Part shown: one piece after another, positions 42,827 to 51,802 of the stretch
How the letters are laid out: every line of letters starts with the position of its first letter
Position numbering within the stretch: the stretch's first letter is position 1
Origin: an uncultured Cryomorphaceae bacterium
GTDB lineage: Bacteria; Bacteroidota; Bacteroidia; Flavobacteriales; Schleiferiaceae
DNA: 64,000 nt
Assembly: GCA_902614915.1 (NCBI GenBank)
Contig: CACMMX010000009.1
Span: 1 to 64,000 of the forward strand
Direction of reading: 5' to 3'
Program-made: the position numbers and the translations under genes
The notes under the pieces: generated by a model
The model's input: only the letters and a program-made list of their open reading frames with translations
What the model was told of the DNA's origin: nothing
Database searches by the model: none

Positions 42827-43681
42827 ATGATTCAGAGTATGACCGGCTTCGGGAAAGCCATAGGACAAACTTCAGGAAAAAAAATTACTGTTGAAATTCG
42901 CAGTCTGAATAGCAAAGGACTTGATTTAAATGCTCGAATTGCATCTATTTTCCGTGAAAAAGAACTAACTATCCGCAAACTAGTTGGTACTGCTTTAAAG
43001 CGTGGTAAAGTGGATATCAATATCTATGCGGAAGTCACTGGAGTTGAAAGCGCGGCAGGCATTAATATGAAACTAGCTAAAGCTTATTTGGAGCAACTTG
43101 AAGTTTTAAGCCGCGAAACAGATAACTCGGGAGACCTCATAACAGCTGTTATGCGAATGCCTGATGTAATTGGCTCATCCAAAAATGAGGTCAGTGAGGA
43201 GGAATGGCTTTTTCTAAAGGATTTAATTGTAGAAGCTCTAGAAAAACTTGAGCGTTTTCGTGTTCAAGAGGGAACAAGTATTGCGAAAGATTTTGAACAA
43301 CGATTGGTTGAAATTGAAAAATCCGTGAAAGAAATTGAACAGCATGAACAGCAGCGTATTCTTTCCTTAAGAGAACGTTTGTTGAAAGGTTTAGAGGGAA
43401 TTGAAATAGATTCAAACCGCTACGAGCAAGAAGTTATTTTTTACATTGAAAAGCTTGACATCAACGAAGAAAAGGTCCGATTAGCTAACCATCTTAAATA
43501 CTTCCGAGAAACAATGAATGAAGAAAACAGCGGAAAAAAGTTGGGCTTTATTGCACAAGAAATCGGTCGAGAAATTAACACCCTAGGATCCAAGAGTAAC
43601 TATGCTCCAATGCAACAACATGTAGTTCAAATGAAGGATGAACTCGAAAAAATTAAAGAGCAAGTTGGCAACACGCTTTAG
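42827..43681 (+). CDS. yicC: YicC-family protein
   Basis: The start is ATG 42827, giving the family N-terminus MIQSMTGFGKA; an in-frame TTG 30 bases upstream would add residues not typical of the family. The 284-residue product has an N-terminal beta domain with EIRSLNSKGLDLNARI, a central coiled coil, and the conserved C-terminal DUF1732 with EVIFYIEKLDINEEKVRLANHLKYF and GKKLGFIAQEIGREINTLGSK. YicC of E. coli is an endoribonuclease or RNA-turnover factor. It lies upstream of gmk, as in many bacteria, but here a DsrE-like gene stands between them. Confidence 0.92.
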   Translation: MIQSMTGFGKAIGQTSGKKITVEIRSLNSKGLDLNARIASIFREKELTIRKLVGTALKRGKVDINIYAEVTGVESAAGINMKLAKAYLEQLEVLSRETDNSGDLITAVMRMPDVIGSSKNEVSEEEWLFLKDLIVEALEKLERFRVQEGTSIAKDFEQRLVEIEKSVKEIEQHEQQRILSLRERLLKGLEGIEIDSNRYEQEVIFYIEKLDINEEKVRLANHLKYFRETMNEENSGKKLGFIAQEIGREINTLGSKSNYAPMQQHVVQMKDELEKIKEQVGNTL

Positions 43682-43687
43682 CCAATT

Positions 43688-43893
43688 ATGTCCGTATGGA
43701 CTGGAGGGATAGCCATTGAGCAGCTTATGCCGAATGATGGGCACTTTTGAAACAGTTGTTATAGATTATACCATTAATGACCTAATTGAAGAGTATCTTG
43801 CAAATAAGACACTTTCATGCCCTTTCGTGATGATCGTGCCTTCGCATTAGATTTAGGCGACAATGTTATATTACAATTACCAGGAACTGATTA
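43688..43893 (+). pseudogene. Possible decayed reading frame
   Basis: The 234-base gap between yicC and the DsrE-like gene holds three short plus-strand frames in different phases that read like one protein with two frameshifts: SVWTGGIAIEQLMPN, then TFETVVIDYTINDLIEEYL, then MPFRDDRAFALDLGDNVILQLPG to the stop at 43891-43893. I recognise no family, and chance is possible. Confidence 0.25.
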
Positions 43894-43915
43894 ACAGTTC
43901 CACTACAAAAAAATT

Positions 43916-44332
43916 ATGAGAAAATTACTTTTCACACTTTTCCTAATTTGTGGCTTTATAGCACCTCAACAAGTTTCTTCTCAAGAGAAAGAGGATGTTC
44001 ACAATTATTTTGTCTTAACCAGAAAGCTCGAACAATTAAGAGCAATTTATTTTACCGCAGGAGACCTCTCGGAAATGGATGGCACGAGTTATGGTGAATT
44101 CAAAGTAATCATATTCGGTCAAGCCGTTAAAGAATTTTCTAAAAACGAAGAGTTGGAAGAGTTTTTATTAAAGGCGGAAGAAAAAGGTGTTGAGTTAATT
44201 GTATGTGGATTCTCACTAAAAGAATTCGGAATTAGCCCCGAATCTTTTCCTGAAAATATCCAGGTTGTTAAGAACGGAATTGCTTTAGGATTTAACCTCC
44301 AAAAAGAAGGGTATCATAGTATTACGCTTTAG
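43916..44332 (+). CDS. Exported DsrE-family protein
   Basis: The 138-residue product has a signal peptide (about 1-22, ending VSSQ) and a DsrE/DsrF-like core with VIIFGQAVKEFSK, VELIVCGFSLKEFGI and VKNGIALGFNLQKEGYHSITL. The single Cys in VCGFSL is where sulfur-carrying relatives have their active Cys. The family takes part in sulfur transfer or redox, and this member should act in the periplasm. A terminator follows within 25 bases. Confidence 0.8.
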   Translation: MRKLLFTLFLICGFIAPQQVSSQEKEDVHNYFVLTRKLEQLRAIYFTAGDLSEMDGTSYGEFKVIIFGQAVKEFSKNEELEEFLLKAEEKGVELIVCGFSLKEFGISPESFPENIQVVKNGIALGFNLQKEGYHSITL

Positions 44333-44352
44333 ATGTGTTTACTCAGTTTTTG

Positions 44353-44382
44353 ACCCCTCGTTTTGTTTAACGAGGGGTTTTA
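44353..44382 (+). terminator. Rho-independent terminator
   Basis: ACCCCTCG pairs with CGAGGGGT around a 10-base loop and is followed by TTTTAT. It closes the DsrE-like gene. Confidence 0.85.
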
Positions 44383-44420
44383 TATTCCAATTATATATAA
44401 TGCTGTTGCGACAGATCTTA

Positions 44421-44454
44421 TTGCAAGTGAATTCCTACATCTCTAGTACATTTG
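44421..44454 (+). promoter_or_regulatory. Candidate promoter of the gmk operon
   Basis: TACATTTG at 44447-44454 is an exact TAnnTTTG -7 element, and a TTG lies 23 bases upstream (44421-44423) in the place of the -33 box. The gmk start is 23 bases downstream. Confidence 0.5.
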
Positions 44455-44476
44455 TTATTCATATTTAAATTTAGAA

Positions 44477-45055
44477 ATGAGCAAAAAAAAGGGGAAACTA
44501 GTAATCTTTGCGGCACCATCCGGTGCTGGAAAATCTTCACTTGTCAATTATTTGTTGCCGAAGTTCCCGTCATTGAGTTTTAGTATTTCTGCTACGTCAA
44601 GACAAGCCAGAGGCACTGAGAAGCATGGTAAAGATTATTTCTTCTTGAGTACTGAAGAGTTTTTAAACAAAGTAAAAAATAAAGAACTCTTGGAATGGGA
44701 GGAAGTCTACCCTAGAACGTTTTATGGCACACTACAATCAGAGGTGGAGCGGATATGGGCAGAAGGGAAGGTGGTGCTTTTTGATATTGATGTGATAGGG
44801 GCAATTAACCTGAAAAAGCAATTTGGAGATAATGCCTTAGCTCTTTTTATTCAAGCACCAAGTATAAAAGCCCTTGAGAACCGTCTTCAAAGTCGCGGAA
44901 CAGATTCGGAAGAAAAAATCGCTCAACGAATAGCAAAAGCCTCAAAAGAAATGGCTCGCGCTCAAGAATTTGATAAAGTGATAATAAATAGTGATTTTGA
45001 CCTTGCCACAGCCGAAGCATCCAAGATTATTGAAGAATTTTTAAATCACGAATGA
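44477..45055 (+). CDS. gmk: Guanylate kinase
   Basis: This enzyme phosphorylates GMP to GDP with ATP. The 192-residue protein has the P-loop APSGAGKSS (about 13-21), the GMP-binding Ser/Tyr region with SATSRQARGTEKHGKDYFFLS, EEVYPRTFYGTL, and VLFDIDVIGAINLKKQF. The length is normal. It overlaps nadD by 4 bases. Confidence 0.96.
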   Translation: MSKKKGKLVIFAAPSGAGKSSLVNYLLPKFPSLSFSISATSRQARGTEKHGKDYFFLSTEEFLNKVKNKELLEWEEVYPRTFYGTLQSEVERIWAEGKVVLFDIDVIGAINLKKQFGDNALALFIQAPSIKALENRLQSRGTDSEEKIAQRIAKASKEMARAQEFDKVIINSDFDLATAEASKIIEEFLNHE

Positions 45056-45645
45056 AAAAAGTAGGACTGTTTTTTGGGACATTTAATCCCATTCATATTG
45101 GACATCTGGCTCTTGCTGAATTCATCCAAAAAAGCACAGATTTAGAGGAGGTTTGGCTTGTAGTCACTCCGCTTAACCCCTTCAAAAAGAAAAGTAATTT
45201 ACTCCCTGACCGTGAGCGACTACATTTAGTGCGACTTGCCCTTGAAGATCAAACCGGACTCAAAGCAAGTGATATAGAGTTTAATCTACCTAAGCCCAAT
45301 TATACCGCACAAACGTTGGCTTATTTACGCGAAAAGTACCCCAAAATGGTCTTTAGTGTAATCATGGGAGAAGACAACATAAAGACCCTTGAAAAATGGA
45401 AGAATTATGAAAGTATAGCAAATAATCACGATATTTTAGTTTATCCTCGACACCCTTTGCCAAATTCAGAAAAGAATCATTTTGATTGGCAAGAGAAATA
45501 CCCTAGGTCATATTTAGTAAATGCTCCAAAAATGGAAATAAGCGCTTCAATGATTCGAAAGAGTTTTGCACAGGGAAAAGGCTTTAGAAATCTTCTTCCT
45601 AAAACGGTTTTTGATTACATTGAGGGAAGTAATCTCTTTAAATAA
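45052..45645 (+). CDS. nadD: Nicotinate-nucleotide adenylyltransferase
   Basis: NadD forms nicotinate adenine dinucleotide from NaMN and ATP in NAD synthesis. The 197-residue protein shows the nucleotidyltransferase motif FGTFNPIHIGHL (about 8-19), PLNPFKKKSNLLPDRERLHLV and the C-terminal SASMIRKSFAQGK (ISSTxxR-like). It overlaps gmk by 4 bases and precedes the AddB-like gene by 3 bases; the three form a tight group. Confidence 0.95.
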   Translation: MKKVGLFFGTFNPIHIGHLALAEFIQKSTDLEEVWLVVTPLNPFKKKSNLLPDRERLHLVRLALEDQTGLKASDIEFNLPKPNYTAQTLAYLREKYPKMVFSVIMGEDNIKTLEKWKNYESIANNHDILVYPRHPLPNSEKNHFDWQEKYPRSYLVNAPKMEISASMIRKSFAQGKGFRNLLPKTVFDYIEGSNLFK

Positions 45646-45648
45646 CGC

Positions 45649-48447
45649 ATGCCCTCATTCATCTCGCGCGTTGCGCATGAAATTATTTCCTCACCTATTC
45701 CGCTGCACAAGCAAATGATTGTATTGCCCAACCAAAGGGCGGAAATATTTTTACGAGAAGCGCTTAGGTTACACTTGGACAAGCCTACACTTTTGCCGCT
45801 TTTTGCAACAGTAGACGGGTTTATTTCGGATGCAAGCAACCTTTTGGTGATTGAGCCCTTGGTGCTTCTCATTGAGCTACATAAAGCGTACAAACAAGCA
45901 AGGCAGGAAGCGCATCATGAATATAATGATGAAAGTTTAGGTAGCTTTTTATCATGGGGCCGCTCCCTCTTGTCAGATTTCGAAGAAATTGATCGGTATA
46001 AGCTCAAGCCGCAACATGTTTTCAATGATTTATACAACGTTCAAAGGATTGAGGAATGGAATCTAGAGCCGGAAGATACAACCGCATTAATGGGTAGGTA
46101 TTCAGAATTTATTGCCGTTCTTCCTTTAACCTACGACCATTTTAAAAATGCCCTTCTAAACCGTGGGGAGGCATATTTAGGGTTAGCTTCTAGATTCTTG
46201 AGCGAGAATACTAAACTAATGGACAACTACCTCAATAGAAATGGGGTTAACCGTATTATTGTTGCAGGTTTAAATGCACTTAATACTTCAGAGCTTGATA
46301 TTATTGCTCATCTAAAGACAAATTGGGAAACCAAAATAATGTGGGACTTAGACTCACATTATATGGATATGAAAGAGCATGAGGCAGGGCATTTTCTAAG
46401 GTTACACCAAAAGAGGCAAAAAACATTTGGAAACGATATTCCTAGCACCAAAAATATAATTAGTGACTTAACAACACTAAATAAGGATATCCGTATTATT
46501 GGAGCCTCTAAATATTCAGGGCAAGCTAGAGTCATTGCTACAACTTTGGAACAATGGGCTTTAGAAAAGGTAGAGCCCAACAAAATTGCAATCATTCTTG
46601 CAGATGAAACACTTCTTAATCCAGTTTTAAGTACTCTTCCTGCGGTATACGACAAGGTTAATGTAACCATGGGGTATCCTCTAGATCATTCACGAATAGC
46701 TTCTACTGTGCGGCTTTGGATTGGGGCTATTGAATACGCTGTTAAAAACGCAAAAAGCGAAACTAACTGGACGTTTTACCACCGCAGTCTCAGCGCATTA
46801 TTTTCAGACCCTCTTTTTTGTAAATACTGGTATAATGATGATACCCATTACGGACCTCATGAATGGAATAAAAGTATCATTGAAGCAAATCGAGTTTTCA
46901 CAAGCTCCAAAGAATGGAAAACTGAAATGAGCAAAGGCGCATATGGCTACCACAATCTTCTTCAGCCCACAAAAGGATTGGAAGTATTGGAATCCATCAA
47001 GAATTGGCTTAAACATGTAGCAGAAAAAGAAAAGACGGATAGTATGGTCATCAATACGAGCTATAAGGTCCATGTATTGCTGGAGCAACTCGAAAGAACA
47101 ATTGAAGGTACAGAAATAGACACTTTGACTGTATTAAAACTCACAAAACAGCAGTTAAAGAGCAGCACAATTGATTTTATTGGCGAACCTTTAGAAGGAA
47201 TACAGATTATGGGTATACTCGAGTCTCGTACCCTTGATTTCTCTCACATCATCATGGCTGGTGTTAATGAGGGCACACTGCCTGCGGGTCGAAATTTTAA
47301 TTCACTGCTTCCTTATGATGTAAAAAAGGCTCACGACCTTCCTACCTATGAGCAGAAGGACGCCATTTATGCCTATCATTTCTATCGCGTACTTCAGCGG
47401 TGCTCACAATCAGTAATTACCTTCAATACATCACGCGACGCTTTTGGGGGTGGAGAGCCTTCTCGATACATCATTCAACTTGAACAAGAATTGAATATCG
47501 ATCGTTGTACGATTCATCCAAGGCAATTCATGACTGGAAATGTAATGACAGGATCTATAGAAGACAGGTTTTACGCAGAGCGAAGTCCTAGTGTTAAAGA
47601 GGCCGTGAAAGAATGGATGAATAAAGGGATTAGTGCTTCTAGCTTAAATGATTTAATGGAGCGACCCCATTTGTTTTACCAAAAAAAGATCGTGGGTCTT
47701 TCCGAGGAAGATGAGGTTGAAGAAAGTATGAGTGCTCTAGTGATGGGAAACCTTGTTCACTACGGGCTAGAACATCTTTACCGTCCATTCGAAGGTAAAT
47801 CTATACCGAAATTCAATATTGATGAATGGACAAACAGAGCAATGGAAGCCGGAGTACAAAGACTGGTTGAAGAAGGCACCTCAGCATCATCCCTGAATCA
47901 AGGAAGAAATTTAGTGACACAAGAGGTATGCAAAAAGATGCTTCATCAATTTCTTTCCTTCGATTCTAATAGAATTAAAACTGGACAGGTAGTACTTAAA
48001 GGAATTGAGACAAAACTAGAATTCAGAATGGTACATCCTACGCTGCAAATTCCCTTGTATTTTATAGGATATGTTGATCGTATAGAATCGCATGAAGGAA
48101 ACCTCAAAATATGGGATTATAAGACAGGCAATATCCCATCAACTGCGCTGAGCGCGAGTCGATTGGAAGATATATGGTTAGGTAAAAAGCCTAAAGTATT
48201 ACAATGCTTATTTTATGCCTGGTTACTTTGGAAAAGCAATACGTTCCAAGTTCCATTCCCTTGGAGTTTAGGTATATTGAAATTACAAAGCTCCCGTCCA
48301 GAAATGAATCTGAAAGGGAAAGCCTTTCCAACTTCGGAGATTAAAGAAGCAGACCTTAAAGAGTTTGAAGACCAATTATTGGAATTTTTAATGGTACAAT
48401 TAAATTCGGATGAACCTTTTGTGGAACCTCCTGCAAAGCCCTATTAA
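45649..48447 (+). CDS. AddB/RecB-like PD-(D/E)XK exonuclease
   Basis: The 932-residue protein resembles the AddB subunit of recombination exonucleases: a degenerate helicase-like N-terminal half (IVLPNQRAEIFLREAL near 25; VAGLNALNTSELDIIAHLK), a middle motif VMGILESRTLDFSHIIMAGVNEGTLPAG-like region (about 525-545), and a C-terminal nuclease with ISASSLNDLMERPHLFY, LVHYGLEHLY (motif His), FIGYVDRIE (Asp) and IWDYKTG (Asp-x-Lys). The nuclease motifs look complete. It normally pairs with an AddA/UvrD helicase in break repair, but none lies next to it; a PLP enzyme follows instead. Confidence 0.85.
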   Translation: MPSFISRVAHEIISSPIPLHKQMIVLPNQRAEIFLREALRLHLDKPTLLPLFATVDGFISDASNLLVIEPLVLLIELHKAYKQARQEAHHEYNDESLGSFLSWGRSLLSDFEEIDRYKLKPQHVFNDLYNVQRIEEWNLEPEDTTALMGRYSEFIAVLPLTYDHFKNALLNRGEAYLGLASRFLSENTKLMDNYLNRNGVNRIIVAGLNALNTSELDIIAHLKTNWETKIMWDLDSHYMDMKEHEAGHFLRLHQKRQKTFGNDIPSTKNIISDLTTLNKDIRIIGASKYSGQARVIATTLEQWALEKVEPNKIAIILADETLLNPVLSTLPAVYDKVNVTMGYPLDHSRIASTVRLWIGAIEYAVKNAKSETNWTFYHRSLSALFSDPLFCKYWYNDDTHYGPHEWNKSIIEANRVFTSSKEWKTEMSKGAYGYHNLLQPTKGLEVLESIKNWLKHVAEKEKTDSMVINTSYKVHVLLEQLERTIEGTEIDTLTVLKLTKQQLKSSTIDFIGEPLEGIQIMGILESRTLDFSHIIMAGVNEGTLPAGRNFNSLLPYDVKKAHDLPTYEQKDAIYAYHFYRVLQRCSQSVITFNTSRDAFGGGEPSRYIIQLEQELNIDRCTIHPRQFMTGNVMTGSIEDRFYAERSPSVKEAVKEWMNKGISASSLNDLMERPHLFYQKKIVGLSEEDEVEESMSALVMGNLVHYGLEHLYRPFEGKSIPKFNIDEWTNRAMEAGVQRLVEEGTSASSLNQGRNLVTQEVCKKMLHQFLSFDSNRIKTGQVVLKGIETKLEFRMVHPTLQIPLYFIGYVDRIESHEGNLKIWDYKTGNIPSTALSASRLEDIWLGKKPKVLQCLFYAWLLWKSNTFQVPFPWSLGILKLQSSRPEMNLKGKAFPTSEIKEADLKEFEDQLLEFLMVQLNSDEPFVEPPAKPY

Positions 48448-48458
48448 TTAAGGTTAAT

Positions 48459-49409
48459 ATGAACAAGCCATTACATAGAGTGCCTACAGCTCAAGATATA
48501 GAGTCAGCAGCAAAGCGAATCGCACCTTACATAAATCGCACACCATCATTTTCCTCCTTGCAATTTAATGAATTAACCGGCGGGGACTTTATATTTAAAG
48601 GGGAGCATCTTCAATTAACGGGGGCCTTTAAAGCTCGTGGTGCTATTAATGCAGTGCTTGTAAATAAGGAAAGGGCAGCTAATTCAGGTGTTATAACCCA
48701 CAGCTCTGGCAATCATGGGGCAGCTTTGGCATGGGCAGCTTCTCAGGTGGGAGCAAAAGCCTTTATTATCATGCCTTCAAATGCGCCTAAATCAAAAATT
48801 GCCACAGTCAAACATTATGGAGGAATTATTACATTTTGTGAATCTAATCTTGAAGCGAGAGAAACTACGGCAAACAGAGTCCAAAAAGAAACGGGAGCAT
48901 ACCTCATTCATCCCTACGATAATTACGACATTATTGCTGGTCAAGCCACTGCAACTTATGAATTTTTAAAGGATAATCCTGGTATAAAACATCTGTTTGT
49001 ACCCGTAGGTGGTGGTGGTCTTCTATCTGGTGCTGCTTTAGCCAATTATTTCTTTGGTAAGGCCAAAGTCTACGGCTGTGAGCCGGAGCTGGCAAGAGAT
49101 GCACATGACGGATTTCTTGCTGGAAAGCGCCTAACAGTCAATAACTCAGATACTATTGCGGATGGCCTCAAGACCTCATTAGGTAAGAGAAATTTCCCAA
49201 TAATCAAATCATACGTTAGCCAGATAATTTTACTGACAGAAAAAGAAATTGAAAACGGATGGCATACCTGTCTAGAAACCACCAAACAATTCATTGAACC
49301 TTCAGCAGCTACAGGTATTGCAGCCGCCCTGAAGACACAATTAACAGGAAAATGCGGAATTCTTTTATGCGGGGGTAATATGGATGTGCGAAAATTTTTT
49401 CTTCGATAA
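48459..49409 (+). CDS. PLP-dependent threonine/serine dehydratase or serine racemase
   Basis: The 316-residue enzyme belongs to fold type II PLP enzymes. It has the Lys Schiff-base motif GAFKARGA (about 51-58), the phosphate-contacting SSGNHGAALAWAA, and the Gly-rich VGGGGLLSG loop, then a catalytic domain ending LLCGGNMDVRKF. The short form without an ACT regulatory domain fits catabolic threonine/serine dehydratases or serine racemases, which sequence alone does not separate. It starts 11 bases after the AddB-like gene. Confidence 0.85.
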   Translation: MNKPLHRVPTAQDIESAAKRIAPYINRTPSFSSLQFNELTGGDFIFKGEHLQLTGAFKARGAINAVLVNKERAANSGVITHSSGNHGAALAWAASQVGAKAFIIMPSNAPKSKIATVKHYGGIITFCESNLEARETTANRVQKETGAYLIHPYDNYDIIAGQATATYEFLKDNPGIKHLFVPVGGGGLLSGAALANYFFGKAKVYGCEPELARDAHDGFLAGKRLTVNNSDTIADGLKTSLGKRNFPIIKSYVSQIILLTEKEIENGWHTCLETTKQFIEPSAATGIAAALKTQLTGKCGILLCGGNMDVRKFFLR

Positions 49410-49753
49410 GTCGTTTTACCATTTGATAAACTCACAGCATGAATTTAAGTGATCGTTTACATATTGATGTCAGACCAACTTAAGGTATACGTTTGACTGA
49501 ATTTTTAAGGTATTCCGTGTTTCACGCTGATTTTTGTATCAAAAAAAATTATGGTTTGCCATCTCAATACAGAATCCTGAAAACGTTTACTCATTAAAAA
49601 CTCATGCTTTTAAGATATCTATATATGACTTCGTTTTGGGTTAAAAACGGAATATGTCTAACCTCCGTTTTACTAACCAGCTTTTCCTACTGAAAACGAG
49701 GCTATCAACAACAATTTGCTCATCTTCTAAAATACCCATTTTGACAACTTATT
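49410..49753. other. Intergenic stretch with one terminator hairpin
   Basis: These 344 bases lie between two convergent genes and are AT-rich. I see no gene, tRNA or riboswitch. The only clear element is the hairpin at 49642-49669 that serves the minus-strand ribE gene. Confidence 0.6.
49642..49669 (-). terminator. Probable terminator of ribE
   Basis: AAAACGGA and TCCGTTTT form an 8-bp stem around a 12-base loop. On the minus strand the hairpin runs into a T-rich stretch. It lies about 85 bases after the ribE stop. Confidence 0.5.
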
Positions 49754-50350
49754 TCATTTTCGATAGTCTTCCATTATACGAGCCACATATTTACCAATTA
49801 CATCAAACTCTAAGTTGACCTTATCGCCTTTGACTAGCGTTTTAAAAACGGTGTTTTCATAGGTATAGGGGATGATTGCAACGTCAAAAACTCCTCTAGA
49901 AGAATTGACGACTGTTAGAGAGGTGCCATTTACAGTAATTGATCCTTTTTCAACTGTTACATTTTCCAAAGATATGTCATAGGAAAACGTATAAATCCAA
50001 GAACCGTCCTTCTCTTTAATATTTTCGCAAATGCCAATTTGATCCACATGACCCTGAACTATATGCCCGTCCAATCGACCACCTAGTGCCATACAGCGCT
50101 CTAGATTGATAAAATCTCCCTCTAGCAAACCACCAAGATTTGTTTTTTCAATAGTTTCTTCAATGGCGGTGACCCGATAGGTTCTATCACCGAAAATTTC
50201 GACAACGGTTAAACACACGCCATTATGAGCAACACTTTGATCTACTTTTAGCTCTCCTGCTAATGTTGATTCTATGTACAGTTCTAAGTTCGTTTGACTT
50301 TTCTCAACCTTTACTAATTTGCCTAAATTTTCAATAATTCCAGTAAACAT
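49754..50350 (-). CDS. ribE: Riboflavin synthase alpha chain
   Basis: This enzyme dismutates two molecules of 6,7-dimethyl-8-ribityllumazine to riboflavin. The 198-residue protein starts MFTGIIENLGKL and has two tandem lumazine-binding barrels (about 1-95 and 96-195), with SVAHNGVCLTV in the first and GSITVNGTSLTV in the second, the normal domain pair. It is divergent from the aminopeptidase gene with 56 bases between starts; no FMN riboswitch is visible there. Confidence 0.95.
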   Translation of the reverse strand: MFTGIIENLGKLVKVEKSQTNLELYIESTLAGELKVDQSVAHNGVCLTVVEIFGDRTYRVTAIEETIEKTNLGGLLEGDFINLERCMALGGRLDGHIVQGHVDQIGICENIKEKDGSWIYTFSYDISLENVTVEKGSITVNGTSLTVVNSSRGVFDVAIIPYTYENTVFKTLVKGDKVNLEFDVIGKYVARIMEDYRK

Positions 50351-50406
50351 GGAGCCCTTCTTTATAGTTGGTTAAAATAGTACATTTAACAGATAATAGA
50401 TATCAC

Positions 50407-51801
50407 ATGAAAATCAGCACCTATACAGCTAAATATAATGGTTCTTTAGCCATTGTTTACGAAAAAGGAAGCCAATTGAATGTCTCTGAGTCCATTCAAA
50501 ATAGAATTGATAGTTACGGGGATAAATTTGAAGAAAGTTGGATGGAATTACAAGATGGTAAAGACACTGTTTGGGCATTTCAATTAAACAAAGACCTGAA
50601 CGAAGATGAGCGATTGGAAAAAATGCGGCTTGCCGGTAATACGCTAGCAATCAAAGTCAACGCATTAGGGCTCGACCGTATCAAAATAGAAGGACCATAC
50701 CAAGCAGAAATCTGTGAAGGGGCAATACTTGGGAATTACCAATTTTTAAAATTTTTTAGCGATGCTCACAAACGACGAAACTCCCTTGTTCAGATTTATA
50801 TTGAAGACGAAAATTCAAAAGACATTAAATCTATAGAGCATTCTACTCTTGGGACATTGTTTGCTCGAGATCTTGTCAATAGACCAGTTATAGATTTAAC
50901 TGCGAGCAAACTGGCAGAGGAAGCAAAAAAAGCCGGTAAACGTCATGGATTTTCTGTTAAAGTTTTAGAAAAAAAACAGATTGAAAGTCTTAAAATGGGC
51001 GGCCTACTCGGTGTTAATTACGGCTCTGTAGAACCTCCAACATTCACCATAATGGAATATATAGGTGAAGAATCGAAAAATTCTCAGCCTGTTGTTCTTG
51101 TTGGAAAAGGTGTAGTCTATGATACTGGTGGTCTTAGCTTAAAACCAAGCAATTTCATGGATACTATGAAAAGTGATATGGGAGGAGCAGCGGCCGTATT
51201 AGGTACTATGTGCGCTATTTCTGAAGCCAAACTTCCCATTCATGTCATTGGATTGGTACCTGCTACCGATAATCGTCCAGGGCTGAACGCAGTTACTCCT
51301 GGTGATGTGATAACTATCTCAGACGGAACTACAGTAGAAGTACTAAATACAGATGCTGAAGGCCGATTAATTCTTTCTGACGCATTGGTATATGCCCAAC
51401 GATACAATCCTGAGTTGGTAATTGACTTAGCGACCTTAACAGGAGCCGCCGCTCGCGCAATAGGTCGATACGCCATTGTAGGAATGGGTAACGCACCAAA
51501 GGAAAAAATGAAAGCCCTACAACAAAGTGGTGACAATACGCGAGAACGTGTAGTTGAATTTCCGTTTTGGGATGAATACAAAGAGTTACTAAAAAGCCCA
51601 ATCGCTGATCTTAAAAATATTGGCGGCGCGGAGGCTGGCGCAATCACAGCGGGTAAATTCTTAGAGCATTTTACGAATTATCCTTATATCCATCTCGACA
51701 TTGCCGGTCCTGCACATCTGCCTAAGCGAGTTGGCTACCAAGTAGAAGGAGGAACTGGCATTGGCGTTCGTTTACTTTTTGACTTTTTAAGCAATTATTA
51801 G
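50407..51801 (+). CDS. pepA: Leucyl aminopeptidase (M17)
   Basis: This is a cytosolic, two-metal aminopeptidase that trims N-terminal residues and works as a hexamer. The ATG at 50407 is preferred over an upstream in-frame start that would reach close to ribE. The 464-residue product shows VVLVGKGVVYDTGGLSLKPS (about 234-253), the metal ligands in DTMKSDMGGAAA, VTPGDVITISDGTTVEVLNTDAEGRLILSDAL and the C-terminal DIAGPAHLPKR. The next gene, pdxA, starts one base after its stop. Confidence 0.92.
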   Translation: MKISTYTAKYNGSLAIVYEKGSQLNVSESIQNRIDSYGDKFEESWMELQDGKDTVWAFQLNKDLNEDERLEKMRLAGNTLAIKVNALGLDRIKIEGPYQAEICEGAILGNYQFLKFFSDAHKRRNSLVQIYIEDENSKDIKSIEHSTLGTLFARDLVNRPVIDLTASKLAEEAKKAGKRHGFSVKVLEKKQIESLKMGGLLGVNYGSVEPPTFTIMEYIGEESKNSQPVVLVGKGVVYDTGGLSLKPSNFMDTMKSDMGGAAAVLGTMCAISEAKLPIHVIGLVPATDNRPGLNAVTPGDVITISDGTTVEVLNTDAEGRLILSDALVYAQRYNPELVIDLATLTGAAARAIGRYAIVGMGNAPKEKMKALQQSGDNTRERVVEFPFWDEYKELLKSPIADLKNIGGAEAGAITAGKFLEHFTNYPYIHLDIAGPAHLPKRVGYQVEGGTGIGVRLLFDFLSNY

Positions 51802-51802
51802 A

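Noticed and set aside
50351-50406. FMN riboswitch upstream of ribE
   Set aside because: The gap to the divergent aminopeptidase gene is only 56 bases and none of the conserved RFN-element segments is seen.
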